From assembly GCA_019236485.1 (NCBI GenBank), contig JAFAIY010000254.1, forward strand, positions 1-7,478: a DNA stretch of 7,478 nucleotides. Direction: 5' to 3'. The notes under the pieces are model-generated. The model searched no databases, was not told where the DNA came from, and saw only the letters and a list, made by a program, of their open reading frames with translations. The stretch is from Comamonas sp. (GTDB taxonomy: Bacteria > Pseudomonadota > Gammaproteobacteria > Burkholderiales > Burkholderiaceae_C). The translations under genes and the position numbers were made by a program. Position 1 is the first letter of the stretch. Every line of letters begins with the position of its first letter. This document shows positions 1 through 5,445 of this stretch, piece by piece.

Positions 1-667
1 TAACGAGGGCATTGCAGCCGGCCTGCGTGCCAACCTCATGCAGCGCGGCTATGCGGTGGATGTCTGCGCCAGCGTGGCCGAGGCCTGGCATGCGCTGAGC
101 ACCGAGCGTTTCGACGCCCTGCTGCTGGACCTGGGCCTGCCCGACGGCGACGGCAGCGAGGTGGTGCGCCGCCTGCGCCCCCAGGTGGCCCGGCCCGGCC
201 AGCTGCCGGATGCGGCCACGCCGGTGCTGATATTGACGGCGCGGGACCAGGTGCGCGACAGGGTCGCGGGCCTGAACCTGGGGGCCGACGACTATCTGGT
301 CAAGCCCTTCGACATGGATGAGCTGGAGGCCAGAATGCGCGCCATGCTGCGCCGGGCTGCGGGTCAGGCCTCGCCCGTGATCCGCCACGCGGGCCTGGAG
401 GTGGACCCGGCCGCGCGCAGCGTCAGGCAGGCCGGGCGTGTGGTGGAAATCTCGCCGCGTGAATTCGCCGTGCTCTGGGCCCTGCTTCAAGTTCGGGGGC
501 GAGTGCTGTCGCGTCAGCAGATTGAGGAGCATCTGTACAGCTGGGGCGATGCGGTGGAGAGCAATGCCGTCGAGGTCTATGTGCACCATCTGCGCAAGAA
601 GCTGGGCCAGAAGATCATCGTCACCATGCGCGGCGTGGGCTACTTCATGCCGCAGGAGCCGGAATGA
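1..667 (+). CDS. OmpR/PhoB-family response regulator, 5' partial (QseB/TctD-like)
   Basis: This is the cytoplasmic output half of a two-component system: a receiver domain accepts phosphate from the kinase next door and controls DNA binding by a winged helix. The frame is open to the left edge; base 1 closes a codon and the first whole codons read NEGIAAGL. The start and first beta strand, with most of the acidic pocket, are therefore outside the window. The phospho-acceptor Asp is in LLLDLGLPDGDG (codon 128-130), the switch Thr in LILTARD (236-238) and the conserved Lys in DDYLVKPF (302-304). The C-terminal half is an OmpR winged helix, with SPREFAVLWALL, the recognition region SNAVEVYVHHLRKKLG, and the wing ending RGVGYFM. 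The receiver is longer than usual between alpha 3 and beta 4 (RPQVARPGQLPDAATP). The stop overlaps the kinase start (ATGA). The family is certain; the target genes are unknown, and the QseB/TctD likeness is from memory of family style. Confidence 0.95.
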   Translation, partial: NEGIAAGLRANLMQRGYAVDVCASVAEAWHALSTERFDALLLDLGLPDGDGSEVVRRLRPQVARPGQLPDAATPVLILTARDQVRDRVAGLNLGADDYLVKPFDMDELEARMRAMLRRAAGQASPVIRHAGLEVDPAARSVRQAGRVVEISPREFAVLWALLQVRGRVLSRQQIEEHLYSWGDAVESNAVEVYVHHLRKKLGQKIIVTMRGVGYFMPQEPE

Positions 668-2028
668 CGCCGGCCGCGCCGCCCCGGCGCCGCAGCTCGC
701 TGCAGCTGAATCTGCTGGCCTGGGTGCTGGCGGCGCTGGCGCTGGTCTGGGGCAGCTTTGTGGTCTGGGGCTACCAGACCGGCGTGCAGGAGGCCGACGA
801 GCTGACCGACGGCCATCTGGCCAGCGTGGCCGCGCTGGTGCTGAACTGGCATGTGCAGGGCGATGTGCACCCGAGTCCGCCGACCGCGGTCAAGCCGCCG
901 CCGGGCCTGCATGCCCACGACTACCAGGAGTCGCTGAGCGTGGTGCTGTGGCATGCGGACGGGCGGCTGATCGCGCGCAACGGCTTGGCGCCCCTGCCCG
1001 ATTTCGGGATAGGGCAGGGCTTTGCCACGCTCAAGCTGGCGCCGCAGAGCACATGGCGCAGCTATACGCAGTGGAGCGCCGATCGCGCGGCCAAGGTCAC
1101 GGTCATGATCGCTCTGCCCGAGCGCGACAGCCTGGCCGACGACATCGCCATGCAGATGATTGAGCCGGGCTTCTGGCTGCTGCCGGTGATCGTGATCGTG
1201 CTGGGCATTGCCATGCGCCGCGGCATGCAGCCGCTCAATCTGCTGTCCCAGCAGGTCGAGGCCCTGGATCTGAGCCGCGACCAGCGCATCTCCGACGCGC
1301 ATGTGCCGCGCGAGCTGGCGCCCATGGTCACCTCCATCAACACCTTGCTGGACCGGCAGCAGGCCGCGCTGGAGCGCGAACGCAATCTGGCCAACGAGGT
1401 AGCCCACGAGCTGCGCACGCCGCTGGCCTCCATCGTGCTCCAGGCCCAGGCGCTGGAGTCCGCCCCGCACGGGCCCGGCGATGCGGTCGCCACGCGCCAG
1501 GCCTTGCAGCGCATAGGCCAGGACGCGCTGCACGCGGGCCATGTGCTGGACCAGTTGCTGGCCCTGGCCAGGGCCGGGCGCAGCCTGCCCGACGCGGCCT
1601 CGCTGCAGCCCGTGAACTGGGCCGCCGTGGCGCGCACCGTGGCGGCGGCCCAGGCCCAGAGCGCCTGGGCCCGGCAGGACACGCTGGGCGTGGATGCGCC
1701 CGAGGCCCTGTGGGTGCGCGGCAACGCGCTGCTGCTGGAGTCGGCCCTGCGCAATCTGGTGGAGAACGCGGTGCGCCACACGCCGGAGGGCACGCAGATC
1801 GAGGTGCAGGCGGGCCTGGATGCCGAGCAGGGCCTGGCCTGGGTTCAGGTCTGCGATGACGGACGGCGCGATGCCGCGGAACCGGCGCCCCCGCCGGCCG
1901 ACAGCCTGCGCCTAGGCCATGAAATCGTGGCCCGCATCCTGCAGGCCCATGAGGGGCGCTTTGCGGCGGCCCGGGCACCGCAAGGCTTCACCACCTGCTA
2001 TCGCATGGAAATACCGGTGGCCGGTTAA
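664..2028 (+). CDS. Two-component sensor histidine kinase with atypical ATP lid
   Basis: This 454-residue inner-membrane sensor kinase is the likely partner of the upstream regulator. The ATG overlaps that gene's stop and has AGGAG at 654-658 in front, indicating translational coupling. A basic N-terminus leads into TM1 (about residues 15-37), a periplasmic segment of about 130 residues, TM2 (about 168-184), a HAMP-like linker, and the dimerisation helix with the H box VAHELRTPLASI (phospho-acceptor His248). The N box LRNLVENAVRHTPEG is intact (Asn368). The rest of the ATPase domain is unusual. The G1 box reads CDDGRRD (Asp398-Arg401), lacking the usual Gly-x-Gly. A short Pro/Ala-rich stretch replaces the F box, and the G2 box reads SLRLGHEIV (414-422) instead of GLGL. 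The periplasmic domain matches no sensor fold I recognise, so the signal is unknown. Architecture resembles QseC/TctE kinases. Kinase identity is firm; whether autokinase activity is normal is open. Confidence 0.93.
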   Translation: MTPAAPPRRRSSLQLNLLAWVLAALALVWGSFVVWGYQTGVQEADELTDGHLASVAALVLNWHVQGDVHPSPPTAVKPPPGLHAHDYQESLSVVLWHADGRLIARNGLAPLPDFGIGQGFATLKLAPQSTWRSYTQWSADRAAKVTVMIALPERDSLADDIAMQMIEPGFWLLPVIVIVLGIAMRRGMQPLNLLSQQVEALDLSRDQRISDAHVPRELAPMVTSINTLLDRQQAALERERNLANEVAHELRTPLASIVLQAQALESAPHGPGDAVATRQALQRIGQDALHAGHVLDQLLALARAGRSLPDAASLQPVNWAAVARTVAAAQAQSAWARQDTLGVDAPEALWVRGNALLLESALRNLVENAVRHTPEGTQIEVQAGLDAEQGLAWVQVCDDGRRDAAEPAPPPADSLRLGHEIVARILQAHEGRFAAARAPQGFTTCYRMEIPVAG

Positions 2029-2052
2029 AATCTGCGGTTACTAAGCGGTTAC
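2022..2052 (+). promoter_or_regulatory. Spaced GGTTA repeats and possible -10 box upstream of fba
   Basis: CGGTTA occurs three times, at 2022-2027, 2035-2040 and 2046-2051. The last two lie inside an 8-bp direct repeat GCGGTTAC (2034-2041 and 2045-2052) with an 11-bp period, close to one helical turn. Tandem half-sites at this spacing are how OmpR-family regulators usually bind, and such a regulator is encoded just upstream. TAAAAT at 2026-2031, overlapping the kinase stop codon, could be a -10 box for fba, but no good -35 element lies at the right distance. The repeat is seen directly; its role is inference. Confidence 0.35.
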
Positions 2053-2061
2053 CTCCGGGTG

Positions 2062-2088
2062 GCTGCTGGTTTTTCCCCAGGCCGCAGC
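2062..2088 (+). other. Possible hairpin in the fba leader
   Basis: GCTG (2062-2065) can pair with CAGC (2085-2088). Inside it, CTGG (2066-2069) can pair with CCAG (2077-2080) across a T-rich loop, with a 4-nt bulge on the 3' side. The structure sits about 70 nt before the fba start. No run of Ts follows the hairpin, so it does not look like a terminator for the kinase gene. It may be a structured leader or chance pairing in GC-rich DNA. Confidence 0.2.
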
Positions 2089-2158
2089 GGCTTTGCACCC
2101 AGCGCAAGCCATGCATCGGCAGGGGCGTTGCCTCTCAAAACTTTGAACGGAACCCACC

Positions 2159-3223
2159 ATGCCTCTTATCTCGATGCGCGAAATGCTCGACCATGCTGCA
2201 GAACACAGCTATGGCATTCCTGCCTTCAACGTCAACAACCTGGAACAGGTCCAGGCCGTGATGTCGGCGGCTGACGAAGTCGGTGCGCCCGTGATCCTGC
2301 AGGCCAGCGCCGGTGCCCGCAAATACGCCGGCGAGCCCTTCATCAAGCATCTGATCCAGGCTGCCGCCGAGATGTATCCCCACATCCCCCTGGTGATGCA
2401 CCAGGACCACGGCACCACGCCCGAAATCTGCCAGGGCGCGCTGAACCTGGGCTTCGGCTCGGTGATGATGGACGGCTCGCTGATGAGCGACGGCAAGACG
2501 CCTTCGTCCTTCGACTACAACGTCGACGTGACCCAGAAGGTCGTGGCCATGGCCCACCAGATCGGCGCCACCGTGGAAGGTGAACTCGGTTGCCTGGGCA
2601 ATCTGGAAACCGGTGATGCCGGCGAGGAAGACGGCATCGGCGCGGCCGGCAAGCTGGACCACAGCCAGATGCTGACCGACCCCGAGGAAGCCGCGGTGTT
2701 CGTCAAGGCCACACAGCTGGACGCGCTGGCCATCGCCATCGGCACCAGCCACGGCGCCTACAAGTTCTCGCGCAAGCCCACAGGCGACATCCTGGCGATT
2801 TCCCGCGTCAAGGAAATCCACGCCCGCATCCCCAACACCCATCTGGTGATGCACGGCTCCTCCTCCGTGCCCCAGGAACTGCTGGCCATCATCAACCAGT
2901 ACGGCGGCAAGATGAAGGAAACCTACGGCGTGCCCGTGGAGGAAATCCAGGAAGCCATCAAGTACGGCGTGCGCAAGATCAATATCGACACCGATATCCG
3001 CCTGGCCATGACCGGCGCGGTGCGCAAGTTCCTGGCCGAGAACCCCGACAAGTTCGATGCCCGCGAATGGCTCAAGCCCGCGCGCGAAGCCGCCAAGCAG
3101 GTCTGCAAGGCTCGCTACATCGAGTTCGGCTGCGAAGGCCAGGGCGCCAAGATCAAGGGCTACAGCCTGGATCAGATGGCCAAGAAGTACGCTGCCGGCG
3201 ATCTGGCCCAGCTGGTCAAGTAA
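2159..3223 (+). CDS. fba: Class II fructose-bisphosphate aldolase
   Basis: This 354-residue cytoplasmic enzyme is zinc-dependent and reversibly splits fructose 1,6-bisphosphate into dihydroxyacetone phosphate and glyceraldehyde 3-phosphate, in glycolysis and gluconeogenesis. Length and style fit the Calvin-cycle-type subgroup common in betaproteobacteria. The TIM-barrel landmarks are in order: GIPAFNVNN near the N-terminus, catalytic Asp83 and metal ligand His84 in HQDHG, the VEGELGCLG strand (about 137-145), metal ligand His198 in GTSHGAYKF, metal ligand His232 in HGSSSVP, and the substrate-binding NIDTDIR (Asn275, Asp277). All key residues are present, so the enzyme should be active. The start is supported by a modest ribosome site (GGAA, 2149-2152) and the typical [10 protein letters not shown] opening. 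The gene appears to be a separate unit behind the two-component pair, and its transcript probably ends at the hairpin at 3387-3419. No rubisco or other Calvin genes are visible here. Confidence 0.97.
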   Translation: MPLISMREMLDHAAEHSYGIPAFNVNNLEQVQAVMSAADEVGAPVILQASAGARKYAGEPFIKHLIQAAAEMYPHIPLVMHQDHGTTPEICQGALNLGFGSVMMDGSLMSDGKTPSSFDYNVDVTQKVVAMAHQIGATVEGELGCLGNLETGDAGEEDGIGAAGKLDHSQMLTDPEEAAVFVKATQLDALAIAIGTSHGAYKFSRKPTGDILAISRVKEIHARIPNTHLVMHGSSSVPQELLAIINQYGGKMKETYGVPVEEIQEAIKYGVRKINIDTDIRLAMTGAVRKFLAENPDKFDAREWLKPAREAAKQVCKARYIEFGCEGQGAKIKGYSLDQMAKKYAAGDLAQLVK

Positions 3224-3232
3224 GCCCTCTGC

Positions 3233-3330
3233 TAGGACTTACGCAAACAAGCCGGGCCGCCGAGGCGGATGCACCAGAGGCATTCCCATAGGGCAAACGT
3301 CTTGTCTGAACCTGATTTGCGTAAGTCGTA
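3233..3330. mobile_element. MITE-like element, 94 bp, flanked by TA
   Basis: A 13-bp terminal inverted repeat with one mismatch bounds a 94-bp segment. The left end is GGACTTACGCAAA (3235-3247) and the right end is TTTGCGTAAGTCG (3316-3328). Both sides are flanked by TA (3233-3234 and 3329-3330), which looks like a 2-bp target duplication as made by IS630- or IS427-type transposases. The interior contains another small palindrome, CCGCCGAGGCGG (3257-3268), and a subterminal ACAAG/CTTGT pair (3247-3251, 3301-3305). It is far too short to encode a transposase, so it would need one supplied in trans. It lies 11 bp past the fba stop and ahead of the terminator, so it would be transcribed in the fba 3' UTR. 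TA flanks can occur by chance; copies elsewhere in the genome would settle it. Confidence 0.5.
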
Positions 3331-3335
3331 TCTGT

Positions 3336-3380
3336 TTTGATAGCTGCCAGCGCTTGTCCATCAAGCGCTGCAGGCTGAAA
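3336..3380. repeat. Comamonadaceae-type interspersed palindromic repeat
   Basis: CAGCGCTTG (3348-3356) and CAAGCGCTG (3362-3370) form a perfect 9-bp inverted repeat around the 5-base loop TCCAT. It is framed by TTTGATAGCTGC on the left and AGGCTGAAAA on the right. From memory, close variants of this unit (ATAGCTGC, AGCGCTTG, a short loop, CAAGCGCT, then a GGCTGAAAA-like tail) are scattered through intergenic regions of Acidovorax, Comamonas, Delftia and relatives. It sits between the MITE-like element and the fba terminator and could fold in the fba mRNA 3' end. The function of these repeats is not known to me. Confidence 0.55.
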
Positions 3381-3386
3381 ACACTC

Positions 3387-3419
3387 AAAGCCCGTCAGGC
3401 CTGTGCCGACGGGCTTTTT
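3387..3419 (+). terminator. Rho-independent terminator of fba
   Basis: AAAGCCCGTC (3387-3396) pairs perfectly with GACGGGCTTT (3408-3417), a 10-bp stem. The 11-base loop can pair further through GGC and GCC (3398-3400, 3405-3407). The 3' arm merges into five Ts (3415-3419). It lies 163 bp past the fba stop codon with two repeat elements in between. Because the left arm starts with AAA it may also work, more weakly, on the opposite strand. Confidence 0.88.
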
Positions 3420-3445
3420 GCTGCTCCGCGCTGCGCTCCTGTCGC

Positions 3446-3470
3446 CTAGGCAACTAGAGACTAGCCCTAG
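3446..3470. other. Cluster of four CTAG tetramers
   Basis: CTAG occurs at 3446-3449, 3454-3457, 3461-3464 and 3467-3470, with start spacings of 8, 7 and 6 bp. CTAG is generally rare in proteobacterial genomes, so four copies in 25 bp is striking. They lie between the fba terminator and the fadD promoter region. CTAG steps kink readily and occur in some repressor half-sites such as those of TrpR and MetJ, but nothing here identifies a binding protein. Confidence 0.3.
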
Positions 3471-3485
3471 GGTTATTACAGTATC

Positions 3486-3497
3486 GAACGATCGTGC
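3486..3497. promoter_or_regulatory. Palindrome upstream of fadD, candidate repressor operator
   Basis: GAACGATCGTGC contains the perfect 8-bp palindrome ACGATCGT (3488-3495), extended by one further matching pair (G3486/C3497) across one mismatch. It lies about 50 bp before the fadD start, where a promoter should be. GAACG-N2-CGTTC-like sites are typical of TetR-family repressors. Fatty-acid-degradation genes of betaproteobacteria are known to be controlled by such repressors (FadP/PsrA type), so this is a plausible operator. The regulator is inferred, not shown, and no clear -35/-10 pair could be placed. Confidence 0.35.
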
Positions 3498-3511
3498 TTT
3501 TTATGAGAATA

Positions 3512-3523
3512 GTCTGATCAGAC
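3512..3523. promoter_or_regulatory. Perfect 12-bp palindrome in fadD leader
   Basis: GTCTGATCAGAC is a perfect 12-bp palindrome centred on GATC, 24 bp before the fadD ATG and 11 bp before its ribosome site (GGAGA, 3535-3539). Its centre is 26 bp from that of the palindrome at 3486-3497. With no loop it is unlikely to be an RNA hairpin, so a dimeric DNA-binding protein is the natural reading. A repressor bound here would sit at or just after the transcription start. The protein is unknown. Confidence 0.35.
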
Positions 3524-3547
3524 GATAAGACAGCGGAGACCAAAAGA

Positions 3548-5224
3548 ATGAGTGACCGTCCTTGGCTGAGTGCCTATCCCGAGGGAGTTCCGGCCGATAT
3601 CGATGCCTCGCAATACCCGTCGCTGGTGGCCTTGATGGAGGAAGCGTTCGCCAAGCATGCGAACAAGGTGGCCTATTCCTTCATGGGCAAGGAGCTGACC
3701 TTTGCCCAGGTCGATGCGCAAAGCAAGGTGTTCGCCGCCTATCTGCAGAGCCTGGGCCTGGAGCGCGGCGATCGCGTGGCGCTGATGATGCCCAATATGC
3801 CGCAGTACCCGGTGGCCGTGGCCGGCGTGCTGCGCGCGGGCTATGTGCTGGTCAACGTCAACCCGCTGTACACGGCGCGCGAGCTCGAGCACCAGCTCAA
3901 GGATTCGGGCGCCAAGGCCATAGTCATCATCGAGAACTTCGCCAAGACCCTGGAAGAGGGCATGCACGGCAGCGCCATCCAGCACATCGTGCTCTGCGCC
4001 ATGGGCGACGAGCTGGGCCTGTTCAAGGGCTCCATCGTCAACTTCGTGGTGCGCTCGGTCAAGAAGATGGTGCCGGCCTTCAATCTGCCCGGCGCCGTGC
4101 GTTTCAACGAGGCTCTGGCCAGGGGGCGCGGCGCGAAATTCACGGCTCCGGCCATCAAGCCCGACGACATGGCCTTGCTGCAATACACGGGTGGCACCAC
4201 GGGCGTGAGCAAGGGCGCGGTGCTGATGCACCGCAACATCATCGCCAACGTGCTGCAGTCCGAGGTCTGGAATGCCCCGGTCATGCAGAAGGTGCCGGGC
4301 GGCGAGCAGCCCACCAGCATCTGCGCGCTGCCGCTGTATCACATCTTCGCCTTCACGGTGAACATGATGCTGTCCATGCGCACGGGTGGCAAAACGGTGC
4401 TGATCCCGAATCCGCGCGATCTCAAGGCCACGCTCAAGGAGCTGTCCAGGCACCGCTTCCACAGTTTCCCGGCCGTGAACACGCTGTTCAACGGCCTGGC
4501 CAACCACCCCGATTTCAACACCGTGGACTGGTCGCATCTCAAGGTCTCCGTGGGCGGCGGCATGGCCGTGCAAAGCGCGGTGGCCGAGCTCTGGCTGAAG
4601 AAGACCGGCTGCCCGATCTGCGAAGGCTACGGCCTCTCGGAAACCAGCCCATCGGTCACCTGCAATCCCGTCACCACCACCGCTTACTCCGGCACCATCG
4701 GCGTTCCCCTGCCCAGCACCTATGTCAAGCTGGTGGGCAGCGACGGCCAGGACGTGACCGAGTTCGGCCAGTCCGGCGAAATCGCCGTGCTGGGCCCGCA
4801 GGTCATGGCCGGCTACTGGAACCGGCCCGACGAGACGGCCAAGAGCATGACGGCCGACGGCTATTTCCTTACCGGCGATATCGGCGTCATGGACGAGCGC
4901 GGCTACGTCAAGATCGTGGACCGTAAAAAGGACATGGTCATCGTCAGCGGCTTCAACGTCTATCCCAACGAGGTGGAGGACGTGGTCTCCAACTGCAGCG
5001 GCGTGCTCGAATGCGCGGTGGTCGGTGTGCCCGATGACAAATCGGGCGAGGCCATCAAGCTCATCATCGTCAAAAAAGATCCGTCGCTGACCGAGCAGGC
5101 CGTGCGCGACTACTGCCATGCCAATCTCACGGGCTACAAGCGCCCGCGCCACATCGTCTTCCGCACCGAGCTGCCCAAGACCCCCGTGGGCAAAATCCTG
5201 CGCCGGGAGCTGCGCGACGCCTGA
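3548..5224 (+). CDS. fadD: Long-chain fatty-acid--CoA ligase
   Basis: This 558-residue enzyme of the ANL adenylating superfamily activates fatty acids with ATP and CoA to acyl-CoA and AMP for beta-oxidation, probably at the inner face of the membrane. The P-loop-like A3 motif YTGGTTGVSKGA is at residues 213-224, A5 YGLSET at 361-366, A7 YFLTGD at 439-444 and A8 with DRKKD (Arg459) followed by VSGFNVYPNEVE. The catalytic A10 lysine is Lys549 in PKTPVGK, so both half-reactions should work. Length and the N-terminus RPWLSAYPEGVPADID match betaproteobacterial FadD. The ATG has GGAGA 8 bp upstream (3535-3539). Terminators on both sides suggest a single-gene transcript, and palindromes at 3486-3523 suggest repression. 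No other beta-oxidation gene is in the window, so chain-length preference cannot be judged. A medium-chain ligase is the main alternative. Confidence 0.94.
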   Translation: MSDRPWLSAYPEGVPADIDASQYPSLVALMEEAFAKHANKVAYSFMGKELTFAQVDAQSKVFAAYLQSLGLERGDRVALMMPNMPQYPVAVAGVLRAGYVLVNVNPLYTARELEHQLKDSGAKAIVIIENFAKTLEEGMHGSAIQHIVLCAMGDELGLFKGSIVNFVVRSVKKMVPAFNLPGAVRFNEALARGRGAKFTAPAIKPDDMALLQYTGGTTGVSKGAVLMHRNIIANVLQSEVWNAPVMQKVPGGEQPTSICALPLYHIFAFTVNMMLSMRTGGKTVLIPNPRDLKATLKELSRHRFHSFPAVNTLFNGLANHPDFNTVDWSHLKVSVGGGMAVQSAVAELWLKKTGCPICEGYGLSETSPSVTCNPVTTTAYSGTIGVPLPSTYVKLVGSDGQDVTEFGQSGEIAVLGPQVMAGYWNRPDETAKSMTADGYFLTGDIGVMDERGYVKIVDRKKDMVIVSGFNVYPNEVEDVVSNCSGVLECAVVGVPDDKSGEAIKLIIVKKDPSLTEQAVRDYCHANLTGYKRPRHIVFRTELPKTPVGKILRRELRDA

Positions 5225-5253
5225 TTTCATCTTGTCTTCCAAGGCAATTTCAC

Positions 5254-5279
5254 TGGGTGCTTAGGCACCCATTTTTTTT
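5254..5279 (+). terminator. Rho-independent terminator of fadD
   Basis: TGGGTGC (5254-5260) pairs with GCACCCA (5265-5271) across the loop TTAG, followed directly by eight Ts (5272-5279). It begins 29 bp after the fadD stop codon and separates fadD from the cupin operon. Confidence 0.9.
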
Positions 5280-5333
5280 GCCCGGACCTGTCGCCTACGA
5301 GCTACTGCCTTCGCTATAAGGGACTTCCCGTAC

Positions 5334-5363
5334 TTGTGGGCGGGTCCTTAGTCTTTCTATAAT
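5334..5363 (+). promoter_or_regulatory. Sigma-70 promoter candidate for the cupin operon
   Basis: TATAAT (5358-5363) matches the -10 consensus exactly. TTGTGG (5334-5339) is a weak -35 at an 18-bp spacing. Initiation would fall near 5370, giving a leader of about 75 nt before the cupin start. The bases around the -35 (5318-5349) can form an imperfect inverted repeat: AAGGGA pairs with TCCTT with one bulge, and CCCG pairs with CGGG inside. This may be a further protein site. A weak -35 with a perfect -10 suits an activator-assisted promoter. Confidence 0.55.
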
Positions 5364-5374
5364 CGTTTCACCAA

Positions 5375-5390
5375 ATGAACCATGTTTCAT
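5375..5390. promoter_or_regulatory. 16-bp near-palindrome, candidate IclR operator
   Basis: ATGAACCATGTTTCAT pairs 7 of 8 positions around its centre. It lies just downstream of the TATAAT box, at or after the expected transcription start. The hexamer GTTTCA occurs at 5365-5370 and again at 5384-5389. IclR-family dimers bind imperfect palindromes of about this size, and the third gene of the operon encodes such a protein. A regulator bound here would most simply repress. The palindrome is seen; assignment to the IclR protein is inference from proximity. Confidence 0.4.
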
Positions 5391-5398
5391 AGGAAAAA

Positions 5399-5416
5399 CA
5401 AAAGCCAAGGCTTTTG
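5399..5416 (+). other. Inverted repeat/hairpin in the cupin operon leader
   Basis: CAAAAGCC (5399-5406) and GGCTTTTG (5409-5416) are perfect inverted repeats separated by only AA. As RNA this gives a 7-bp stem with a 4-nt loop, 30 nt before the cupin ATG and 19 nt before its AGGAGAG ribosome site. As DNA it could be a second operator beside the near-palindrome at 5375-5390. No T-run follows it, so it does not look like an attenuator terminator. Confidence 0.35.
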
Positions 5417-5445
5417 CGATGTGTCAGCGCTTACAGGAGAGACCC

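Noticed and set aside
640..1779. 379-codon open frame on the - strand opposite the sensor kinase
   Set aside because: No domain is recognisable, it is rich in Gln, Arg, Gly and His, and it lies fully opposite a convincing kinase gene.
2059..2274. Small open frame between the kinase and fba
   Set aside because: Overlaps the start of fba out of frame, has no ribosome site, and the peptide has no recognisable features.
3057..3449. Open frame overlapping the end of fba and the following intergenic region
   Set aside because: Begins out of phase inside fba and runs through the MITE-like element and terminator; no family resemblance or ribosome site.
3562..4926. 454-codon + strand frame inside fadD in another phase
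   Set aside because: Shadow of the true fadD frame, rich in Arg, Gly, Gln and His, with no start signal or domain.
3518..5242. 574-codon open frame on the - strand opposite fadD
   Set aside because: It is antisense to a gene with all ANL motifs, its composition is rich in His, Gly, Ala and Asp as expected from the complement of high-GC codons, and it runs through both ends of fadD.
3438..5297. Shared 11-mer CCTGTCGCCTA at 3438-3448 and 5287-5297, each shortly after a terminator
   Set aside because: Short and without matching flanks; could reflect a common post-terminator sequence or chance, so not listed as a repeat.
5315..5320. TATAAG as an alternative -10 box upstream of the cupin operon
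   Set aside because: No -35-like hexamer lies at 16-18 bp, and the perfect TATAAT at 5358 is better placed.
5419..5445. Earlier ATG for the cupin gene
   Set aside because: No ribosome site precedes it, whereas the ATG at 5446 has AGGAGAG at ideal spacing.
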